From CAWCDJ01 sp963796675 (GTDB lineage Bacteria; Acidobacteriota; Terriglobia; Bryobacterales; Bryobacteraceae), in NCBI GenBank assembly GCA_963796675.1, contig CAWCMS010000020.1, positions 186,001-250,000 on the forward strand: a DNA stretch of 64,000 nucleotides, in the 5' to 3' direction. The notes beneath the pieces were generated by a model that ran no database searches, was not told where the DNA came from, and was given only the letters and a program-made list of their open reading frames with translations. Shown in pieces: positions 57,072-64,000 of this stretch (position 1 is its first letter; each line of letters starts with the position of its first letter). A program made the translations under genes and the position numbers.

Positions 57072-57836
57072 TTATTCCTTCGCGGTAATGCGGTCATCCA
57101 GCCGCAGGTCGAACGTTTTGACCTCCGGAGAGCGCTTCTGAATCTCCGGGTAATGACTCACAAAATTCTGATAACGCTGGGCGAAGTTATCGTCGCCCAG
57201 AATCAGTTCGACGGCGCGGTTGTTCACCTGCGCCACGATGCGGACGTTCTCGGGGTCGGCGGCATTGACCTCGGAAACGTCCTTGGCCATGTAGCCGAAA
57301 TCCCGCTGCACACGCAGTAGAACGCGGACGTGCTCGCGCCGCTGGCTTTCGGTTTCGTTTTCGCGGACTCCGCTCAGCACGGGGAACGTAAACTGCGCCT
57401 GCGCCGGCGGCTCGAGCAGCACACCCTGTGAATCGATCAGCAGCACTCCGGCCCGGAACAGTACGAAGGCCACAGGCTTCCGCTCCGTAATCCGGACCGC
57501 GATGCGGTTGGGCCATACGCGTGAGACCGAGGCATCTTCCACCCAGTCTATGCCTATCAAGCGGCGGCGATGCTCGCCGAGCGGGATCAGGAACACGCTG
57601 TGATCGTAGTCCTCGGCGAAGACGTGCAGCACACGCGAGCGTGGGGTGTAGCGGAGGCCCTGAATGGTCAGGGCATCTTTCTGGTCGCGCGAGAAATTGA
57701 ATTGCGGGTCGGTGAGGGCGAATCCGCGGATCTTCAGCGCCGCCATGGCGGACGAAACTCCGATGGTGCCCAGCAGGATCACACCCAGCCAGATGCGTTT
57801 GCGGGAAACCGGCTGTTTCGCGGCGGCGCGGGCCAT
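57072..57836 (-). CDS. ftsQ: Cell division protein FtsQ (POTRA domain)
   Basis: The 254-residue product has a short cytoplasmic N-terminus, one membrane helix (WLGVILLGTIGVSSAMAAL, ~17-35), a POTRA domain (YDHSVFLIPLGEHRRRLIGI, WVEDASVSRVWPNRIAVRIT) and the beta domain. It links FtsA/Z to the periplasmic septal machinery. The start overlaps the last base of the murC stop codon (57836). Confidence 0.88.
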   Translation of the reverse strand: MARAAAKQPVSRKRIWLGVILLGTIGVSSAMAALKIRGFALTDPQFNFSRDQKDALTIQGLRYTPRSRVLHVFAEDYDHSVFLIPLGEHRRRLIGIDWVEDASVSRVWPNRIAVRITERKPVAFVLFRAGVLLIDSQGVLLEPPAQAQFTFPVLSGVRENETESQRREHVRVLLRVQRDFGYMAKDVSEVNAADPENVRIVAQVNNRAVELILGDDNFAQRYQNFVSHYPEIQKRSPEVKTFDLRLDDRITAKE

Positions 57837-59248
57837 CAGCCTCTCTCCTTCAGCCGCGCGAGTATCTTATCGCCGGCCTGGGAGACGCTGCCTGCCCCCA
57901 GGGTGAGAATCACGTCCCCATCCTGCGCAGCCGAGACCAGCGCGTCGATGCCCTTATCCATCGTGCCCACGTACTCCGCGCCGCGATGGCCGAACTGGCG
58001 GATGCGCTCGACCAGTGCCTCGGCCGTAACACCCGGGACCGGCTTTTCCGAGGCGGCATAGATATCCATGACAAAGACCTGGTCCGCCTGGTTGAAGGCT
58101 CCGGCGAATTCGTCCATCAGGTGCTGAGTTCGCGAATAGCGATGCGGCTGGAACAGCACCAGGATGCGGCTGAATCCGCACACGCGGGCCCCATCGAGCG
58201 TGGCCTTGATTTCGGTGGGATGGTGGCCGTAATCGTCCACCACCGTCACCCCCGCCTCCTTGCCGCGGACCTGGAAGCGGCGATCCACGCCGCTGAAGGT
58301 GGCCAGCGCTTCGCGGATGGTATCGGGCTTGACCTCGAGCTCGAGCGCGATCGCGACCGCTGCCATCGAATTCAGCACATTGTGGTGGCCCGGAATGCCC
58401 AGGTGGAAGCGGCCCAAGTCAGCCTTCCGGTAGTGCAGACGGAAATCGCTCGAGAACGAGCCGCAGGCGATTTCAGAGGCCTCCATGTCGGCCTGTGCCG
58501 TGGTGCCGTAGGTGATGGTGCGGCGATTGATGGAGGGCAGAATGCCCTGCACATTCGGATCGTCCAGGCACACGATGGCGGCGCCGTAGAACGGCACCTT
58601 GTTGACGAACTCGATGAACGCCGCGCGGATCGCGTCGAGCGAAGGGTAGTGGTCGAGGTGCTCGCGGTCGATATTGGTGACCACGGCGAGAATCGGTGCA
58701 AGCTTGAGGAACGAGCCGTCACTCTCGTCCGATTCCGCCACCAGAAAGTCGCTGTGGCCCACGCGCGCGTTCGAACCGCCCATGGTGCTGACGCGTCCGC
58801 CCACCACTACGGTGGGGTCGAGCCCGGCGAAATTCAGGATGGTGGCGGCCATCGACGTCGTAGTGGTCTTGCCGTGACTCCCCGCCACCGCAATGCCGTA
58901 CTTCAGCCGCATCAACTCGGCCAGCATCTCGCCGCGCGGAATGATGGGGATCTGCAGGCGGCGTGCCTCCTGCACTTCGGGGTTCGATTCGTCCACCGCC
59001 GAGCTGACCACAAGCGCGCGCGCGCCTGCGATATTGGCGGCGCTGTGCCCTTCGTAGACACGGGCACCCATGGCGGCAAGCCGCTCGGTGATGGGCGAAA
59101 GCTTCACATCCGAACCGCTGATCTGGTAACCGAGGTTAAGCAGCACTTCAGCGATGCCGCTCATTCCGATCCCGCCTATGCCCGCAAAATGAAGATGCTG
59201 GGGGCGAAAGAACATTTCCTTAAGGTATTGTTTCGGCTTGCGGGGCAA
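57836..59248 (-). CDS. murC: UDP-N-acetylmuramate-L-alanine ligase
   Basis: The 470-residue Mur ligase has FAGIGGIGMSGIAEVLLNLG, the ATP loop VAGSHGKTTTTSMAATIL, and the C-terminal VVDDYGHHPTEIKATLDG. It adds L-alanine to UDP-MurNAc. TTG 59248 (MPRKPKQYL) is the longest start and has AAGGAAA about 13 bases upstream; ATG 59215 (MFFRPQHLHFAGIG) is nearer to the family's usual N-terminus. It lies 15 bases after murG. Confidence 0.94.
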   Translation of the reverse strand: MPRKPKQYLKEMFFRPQHLHFAGIGGIGMSGIAEVLLNLGYQISGSDVKLSPITERLAAMGARVYEGHSAANIAGARALVVSSAVDESNPEVQEARRLQIPIIPRGEMLAELMRLKYGIAVAGSHGKTTTTSMAATILNFAGLDPTVVVGGRVSTMGGSNARVGHSDFLVAESDESDGSFLKLAPILAVVTNIDREHLDHYPSLDAIRAAFIEFVNKVPFYGAAIVCLDDPNVQGILPSINRRTITYGTTAQADMEASEIACGSFSSDFRLHYRKADLGRFHLGIPGHHNVLNSMAAVAIALELEVKPDTIREALATFSGVDRRFQVRGKEAGVTVVDDYGHHPTEIKATLDGARVCGFSRILVLFQPHRYSRTQHLMDEFAGAFNQADQVFVMDIYAASEKPVPGVTAEALVERIRQFGHRGAEYVGTMDKGIDALVSAAQDGDVILTLGAGSVSQAGDKILARLKERG

Positions 59249-59263
59249 GTGTCAATAGTTTCC

Positions 59264-60343
59264 TTACGCTCCGCGAGCCACCTCCTCCATAATTTCGGCG
59301 GCGCGGTGCGCCGCTCCACGCTTGGCGAGGCCTCGCGCGGCCTGCGCCATGGCCGGAAGGGCCTCCGGATCCTGCGCCAGTTCGCGAATCAGCGCGCACA
59401 GTTGCGCGCCGTTCATCTGCGCCTCGGGAACCATGCGGGCCGCTCCGGCCTGCGCCATGGCTTCGGCATTACGCGTCTGATGATCGTCGGCCGCGAACGG
59501 AAATGGCACCAGGATCGACGGACGTCCGGCGGCGGCAAGTTCCGAAACGGTGCCCGCGCCCGAGCGGCAGACCACCAGGTCGGCGGCTTCAAACGCGGCG
59601 GGCATGGCTGTGATGAACGGTACAACCTCTCCTTCGAGCCCGGACTGCGCGAACTCTCCACGCAGACGCTCGCATTCGGATGGCCCGGTCTGCAGCACCA
59701 TACGTACTGGAACGCTGGACTCGCGCAGCAGCGGCCAACTCTCCCGCGCGATGCGGTTGAGCGCGCGCGAGCCCTGGCTGCCTCCGGTGATCAGCACGTG
59801 GAGCGGTCCGTTGCGCGGTTTGGGCGGAATGCGAAAGAACTCCTCGCGAATCGGCAGGCCGGTGATTTCGGTGCGGCCCGCGCGGAAATAGGACGCCGTC
59901 TCGGGAAACGAGAGCAGCGCGCGAGTCACGAATCGGCCGATGATGCGGTTAGTGAATCCGGGGACGGCGTTCGGCTCCATCACCACCACGGGGACGCGTC
60001 CGAGCAACGCCGCCATCACCGGCGGACCAGCCGCATAGCCGCCGATACTGAACACTCCGGCCACGCCCTTGAGGAGCTTGCGGCATCCGAGCGTGGTGAA
60101 CGGCAGCTTGATCGCGGTCGAGACCTTGGTCGCCAGACTGACCCGGTTGAGCGCGCCGATTTCGATTTTCTTGAGCTCGAATCCTTCCGCCGGCACCAGC
60201 TTCGACTCCAGCCCCCGGTCAGTCCCCACGAAGAACAGCCCATGCCCGCGCTGCCGCAGCTCGCGCGCGACGGCCAGCAGCGGAATCACGTGTCCCCCGG
60301 TTCCTCCTCCTGCCATCAGGAAGGTCATCTGGCCGCCATCCAC
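59264..60343 (-). CDS. murG: UDP-N-acetylglucosamine-N-acetylmuramyl-pentapeptide transferase MurG
   Basis: The 359-residue GT28 enzyme has FLMAGGGTGGHVIPLLAVAR, GGYAAGPPVMAALLGRVPVV, ITGGSQGSRALNRIA and DLVVCRSGAGTVSELAAAGR. It makes lipid II. GTG 60343 is the longest start; ATG 60328 (MTFLMAGG) is the closer match to the family and is equally possible. It is 36 bases after ftsW. Confidence 0.94.
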   Translation of the reverse strand: MDGGQMTFLMAGGGTGGHVIPLLAVARELRQRGHGLFFVGTDRGLESKLVPAEGFELKKIEIGALNRVSLATKVSTAIKLPFTTLGCRKLLKGVAGVFSIGGYAAGPPVMAALLGRVPVVVMEPNAVPGFTNRIIGRFVTRALLSFPETASYFRAGRTEITGLPIREEFFRIPPKPRNGPLHVLITGGSQGSRALNRIARESWPLLRESSVPVRMVLQTGPSECERLRGEFAQSGLEGEVVPFITAMPAAFEAADLVVCRSGAGTVSELAAAGRPSILVPFPFAADDHQTRNAEAMAQAGAARMVPEAQMNGAQLCALIRELAQDPEALPAMAQAARGLAKRGAAHRAAEIMEEVARGA

Positions 60344-60379
60344 AGAGGCGCGACCGTAAGGGAGTGCGTTGGCCGAACC

Positions 60380-61525
60380 TTACCCCGCATGCTCGCTCAC
60401 ATTCATGAGAATTCCGAGCAGCGCCAGCGAGCTCAACAGCGAGCTGCCGCCATAACTGATCAACGGAAGCGGGATTCCCTTGGTCGGCATCATCCCGAGC
60501 ACCACGCTCATGTTGATGAAGCCTTGCACCACGACCACCACCGTCACACCCAAAGCCAGGTAACGTCCGAAATCGTCGGTCATCCGGAACGTAGCGCGCA
60601 GCCCTCGCCAGAAGATAATCGCGAAGCCGACCAGCAGCGCCACCGAACCGACCAGGCCCAACTCCTCGCCCACCACGGCGTAAATGAAATCGGTATGCGC
60701 CTCGGGCAGATACAGGAGCTTCTGCTTCCCGTTCATCAGCCCCAGCCCGAGCGGGCCACCCGCACCCACCGCGATCTTCGACTGCTGCAACTGATAGTTG
60801 GTGTCGCTGGTGCGCAAGGTGCGCTGCATTCGCGCCTTGAGCACACCGTTGGGGTCGAAGCGCGAAACGATCTTGAATTCCGGGTCGAAGAACTTGACCA
60901 CGCGGCCCAGCCGATAGGGTTCGGCGAAGATAGAAACGATCAGCCCGAGCAGCGCGACTCCCGCCACGATGAAGCAGTAGCGCAACTGCAGCCCTGCCAC
61001 GAAGAACACCACCATCGCCGCCGCGCCCAGCACTACCGCGGTACCGAGATCGGGCACCACCACTGCGAAAATCACCAGCCCGACGGCCAGTGCCGCCGGA
61101 ATCAGCGTGTGGCGGGCATTGTTGATCGCCCGCGCCCGCCAGGTGACGAAGAACGCCAGGAAGATCACCAGCGCGGGTTTCGCCAGCTCGGACGGCTGCA
61201 CGCCGAGCGCGCCGCTCACACGCAGCCAGCGATGGTGCTGTGCGTCGATGAAGTACACCGCCACCAGCAGCATCAGCGCCAGCCCGATCGCCGAAAACGC
61301 CACCGCCGGATTGTTGAACTTGCGGTAGTTGGTCTTTTTCAGCGTCATCATCACGACCACCGCCGCGATCGCCCAACCCGCCTGCCGCTCGACGAAATGC
61401 CAGCTCGACCCGAACCCCAGCTGCGCCATGATGGACGACGCGCTGTACAGAATCACCATCCCGAGCGTGGCCATCGCCAGCACGGTGGAGAACAGAATCC
61501 AATCGGTCTTGAGCCGTTGCGACAT
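60380..61525 (-). CDS. ftsW: Lipid II polymerase FtsW (SEDS family)
   Basis: The 381-residue membrane protein has about ten helices, the SEDS hallmarks (GVQPSELAKPALVIFLAFFV, VPDLGTAVVLGAAAMVVFFV, EAHTDFIYAVVGEELGLVGS, and the C-terminal GIPLPLISYGGSSLL). It polymerises septal peptidoglycan. It starts three bases after the murD stop codon. Confidence 0.95.
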   Translation of the reverse strand: MSQRLKTDWILFSTVLAMATLGMVILYSASSIMAQLGFGSSWHFVERQAGWAIAAVVVMMTLKKTNYRKFNNPAVAFSAIGLALMLLVAVYFIDAQHHRWLRVSGALGVQPSELAKPALVIFLAFFVTWRARAINNARHTLIPAALAVGLVIFAVVVPDLGTAVVLGAAAMVVFFVAGLQLRYCFIVAGVALLGLIVSIFAEPYRLGRVVKFFDPEFKIVSRFDPNGVLKARMQRTLRTSDTNYQLQQSKIAVGAGGPLGLGLMNGKQKLLYLPEAHTDFIYAVVGEELGLVGSVALLVGFAIIFWRGLRATFRMTDDFGRYLALGVTVVVVVQGFINMSVVLGMMPTKGIPLPLISYGGSSLLSSLALLGILMNVSEHAG

Positions 61526-61528
61526 GAG

Positions 61529-62872
61529 CTATCCCTTGGGTACGAGTTGGTTCACTAACTGTTTGAAAACCTCTCCGCGATGCTCGAAGCTGCGGAATTG
61601 ATCGAAGCTGGCGCACGCCGGCGCGAGCAGCACGGTGTCTCCGGGGCCGCCGTTGCGAAAGCCGTGCGCGACCGCGGCATCGAGCGTGCCGGCCTGCACC
61701 AGCGGCACCGCGCCATCCAATTGCCGGGCGATCTTGGCCGCGGCCGCGCCGATCAGCAGGGCGGCGTGCGCCTTGGCGGCAAGCGGCTCGCGCAACACCG
61801 AGTAGTCGAGGCCCTTGTCCTTGCCGCCCAGGATCACCCACAGGCCGCCGGGAAAAGCCTCCAGCGCCTTCAGCGTAGCGTCTACGCTGGTCGCTTTCGA
61901 ATCGTTATAGAAGTCGACGCCGCCGACGTTGCGGACGAACTCCAGGCGATGTTCCACCGCGTGGAAGGTGCGGACGGCCGCCGCAATGGCCTCCGGAGCG
62001 ACGCCGGCGCGCGCCGCCGCAATCGCCGCTGCCAGTACGTTCTCGATATTGTGGCGTCCGCGGATGGGGATCTCCCCGGCAGTCATCAGCAACGTGCCGT
62101 CGAGCACGAGCTTGTCGTCGCAGAGGTGGGCGCCGGGCGTCACTTTGCGCCGCGAGCTGAACCATTGCGGCGTGGCCGCGGTGCGCTCGGCATACTTCAC
62201 GCAGACCGGGTCCTCGGCGTTCAGCACTCGCGAAATCGCCGGATTTCTGGGTTTCGAACAGGCGCCCCTTGGCGGCGGCGTAGTTCTCGAATGTATGGTG
62301 GCGGTCCAGGTGATTCTGCGTCACGTTGAGCGCCAGGCCGATGTGCGCGCGGAATTCCGAGATCGTCTCCAACTGGAAGCTCGAAAGTTCCAGCACGTTC
62401 CAGCCGTCGTCGCGCGATGTTTCGACCATACCGGTGACGGCGAACCCGATGTTGCCGCCCACCTGGACGGGCACGCCGGCCTCCTGCAAAATGTGGCCGA
62501 TCAGGCTGGTGGTGGTGGTCTTCCCGTTCGACCCGGTGATGCCGATGGTGCGGCCTTTGAGATACGGCCCGGCCAGTTCGACTTCGCCGATGACGTGCGC
62601 GCCGCGCCTTCGCGCCTCTTCGAGCGGCGGCAGATCGGCCGGGACATCCGGCGAAAGCACGATCAGTTCGACGCCCTCGAAAACCTCGGGCGTTTGCTGC
62701 GCGAACGGGATCCGCAGCCGCTCCAGCAATTCGGCGGCGCCGGGAAGCTGGTCGAGCGGCTTGATATCGGTCGAGCGCACACGGGCGCCGCGCTTCGCCA
62801 GAAAACTCCGCCGAAGCCACGCCGGACTTTTTCAGCCCGACTACCAGCGCGTTCGATACCTGCAAATTCCAT
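61529..62872 (-). CDS. murD: UDP-N-acetylmuramoylalanine-D-glutamate ligase (three frameshifts in this sequence)
   Basis: With three extra bases removed the frame gives 446 residues, the normal MurD length. N-terminal part NALVVGLKKSGVASAEFLAK, ATP loop GITGSNGKTTTTSLIGHIL, NVTQNHLDRHHTFENYAAAK and the C-terminal part with DFYNDSKATSVDATLKALEA. The breaks are near 62866-62868 (TTT after ATGGAA; restoring MELQVSNALVV), 62802-62805 (T4 on the minus strand; restoring AEFLAKRGARV) and near 62228 (restoring GDFAVLNAEDPVCV). The first two are in homopolymers. The gene is essential, so these are almost certainly sequence errors. Confidence 0.9.
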
Positions 62873-62875
62873 CGG

Positions 62876-64000
62876 TTACCTGAGCTTCAACGTGGTCAGC
62901 GCGAACAGCGCCAGCACCAGGCCGGCGATCCAGAAACGCGCAATGATCTTCGATTCCGTCCACCCCAGCGCTTCGAAGTGGTGATGCAGCGGCGCCATCT
63001 TGAAAATCCGCTTGCCATGGCGCAGCTTGAAGCTGCCTACCTGCAGGATCACGGAAAGCGCTTCCAGCACGAAAATGCCGCCGATGAACAGCAGCAGCAT
63101 TTCCTGCTTGATCAGCATCGCCACGATCGCCATCGCGCCGCCCAGCCCGAGCGATCCCACATCGCCCATGAAAATCTCCGCCGGATGCGCGTTATACCAG
63201 AGGAAGCCCAGGCTCGCGCCGGTCATCGAGCCGCAGAAAATGGTCAGCTCCGACGTGCGCGGGTTACGCGCCAGTTGCAGGTATTCGGCCAGCGTGGCGT
63301 GTCCGCCGGCGTAGGTCAGGATGGTCAGCGCGCCGGCCGCGATCACCATCAGCCCGATCGCCAGGCCGTCCAGCCCGTCGGTCAGGTTCACGGCGTTCGA
63401 GGTGAACACCACCACCAGCGCCACGAAAAAGCAGAACGGCAGCACGCCCAGAACGTAGGTCCAGGGATTGTGCAGTCAGCGACTCGATCATCAGCGTCGG
63501 CTTGAACTGCTTGAGGAACGGGACGTTCATGGTGGTGGAGAAATCGCCGAAGGCGCGCATCACCAGCAGCATGGCGGCAAATGCGAAGCCCAGCGAACTG
63601 GTAGAACAGCTTGCGCCGCCCCGTCAGCCCCAGGTTCCGCCGCTTGGTGATCTTGGCATAATCGTCCAGAAAGCCGATCCAGCCGAAGCCGAGCAGGGCC
63701 GCGACCGCGATCCAGACGTAGGCGTATCGCAGGTCCGCCCAGAGCAGCGTCGGAATCACGATCGAAATGATGATCAGGACGCCGCCCATGGTGGGCGTGC
63801 CGGCCTTCTTCTGGTGCGACTTCGGGCCCTTCTTCGCGGATGTACTGCCCGATTTGAAATTCGCGCAGCTTGTTGATCAGCCACGGCCCCAGCGCGATGC
63901 ACAGGAACAGCGCCGTCAGGCTGGCGAATGCCGTGCGGAAGGTGGCGTACCGGAAGACGCGGAACGGGCCTGGACGTACGCGGAATAAAGCTGTTCGTAA
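62876..64000 (-). CDS. mraY: Phospho-N-acetylmuramoyl-pentapeptide transferase MraY, 5' end outside window (about four indels)
   Basis: The visible protein matches MraY: QYIREEGP then SHQKKAGTPTMGGVLIIISI, WIGFLDDYAKITKRRNLGLT, VFTSNAVNLTDGLDGLAIGL (catalytic Asp region) and the C-terminal MAPLHHHFEALGWTESKIIA. It makes lipid I. The frame breaks near 63823 (extra base; restores GPKSHQKK), 63589-63591 (a GGG tract; restores FAGFAFAAMLLV) and 63474 (restores NPWTYVLGVLPFCFF). A fourth break near 63955 seems to be a lost base. The start is beyond 64000. It ends three bases before the ATG of murD. Confidence 0.9.

Noticed and set aside
57986..61558. A plus-strand open frame of 1190 codons antisense to murC, murG and ftsW
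   Set aside because: It mirrors the codon pattern of clearly identified genes on the other strand, is rich in His, Arg and Gln, and has no recognisable domain. Long antisense frames are expected at this GC content. The same applies to 17407-19659, 10902-12488 and 52387-54306.
61529..64000. Programmed ribosomal frameshifting in murD or mraY
   Set aside because: Several breaks per gene, no shared slippery site or pseudoknot, and similar breaks in unrelated genes make sequence errors far more likely.

Overview
The window is GC-rich bacterial chromosome, almost certainly from the Acidobacteriota, class Terriglobia, in the Solibacter/Bryobacter branch. The evidence is a secreted protein ending in the Solibacter-type TIGR03437 C-terminal domain (38786-40750), an 800-residue double-FtsX permease of the acidobacterial ADOP type (362-2827) plus a decayed relative (49100-49400), bacillithiol synthesis gene bshA, and several paired ECF sigma/anti-sigma genes. 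I found no rRNA, tRNA, CRISPR, phage or IS element. Most of the window is ordinary chromosome with a small accessory patch at 49.1-50.0 kb.

Layout. 0-9.2 kb: DUF1440 fragment, ADOP permease, secreted protein, a cloverleaf-like palindromic repeat, an aminotransferase with two frameshifts, a sigma/anti-sigma/secreted-protein operon, and a frameshifted POT peptide transporter. 9.1-19.6 kb (minus): rmuC, a GH2 glycosidase, an addA-addB type recombination operon headed by an unlisted 49-residue zinc-ribbon gene, and a small secreted protein. 19.6-26.3 kb (minus): a Cus-type copper/silver efflux operon with a small Cys-rich leader protein and a duplicated-domain secreted protein at the tail. 26.4-33.2 kb (plus): hldE-C, mfd, SurA-like chaperone, YhaM-like exoribonuclease, BlaI-type regulator. 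33.2-40.8 kb: small membrane protein, STAS protein, a truncated UvrC-like protein, aldo/keto reductase, thrS, a sigma/anti-sigma pair, the TIGR03437 protein. 40.8-49.1 kb: pyrE, an exported methyltransferase-like protein, histidine kinase, beta-propeller lipoprotein, bshA, galE, coaD, aspartate-type aminotransferase, manA. 49.1-53.7 kb (minus): permease relic, CopG/PIN toxin-antitoxin pair, Tat-exported aldo/keto reductase, yjbQ, glmS, purS. 53.7-64.0 kb: murI facing a minus-strand division/cell-wall cluster mraY-murD-ftsW-murG-murC-ftsQ-ftsA-ftsZ.

The genes fall into a cell envelope block (glmS, murI, dcw, galE, manA, hldE-C), a DNA repair block (mfd, addAB, rmuC, UvrC-like) and metal export. 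Five genes, including essential murD and mraY, carry about eleven single-base indels, nearly all +1 and seven of them in the last 2.5 kb. This looks like sequence error near a contig edge and not gene decay. I did not find a convincing wholly new system. The best leads are the zinc-ribbon gene coupled to addB, the UvrC-like protein that keeps the Fe-S cysteine spacing but has a worn GIY-YIG site, the exported methyltransferase-like protein, and likely leaderless transcripts (glmS, hldE, rmuC).
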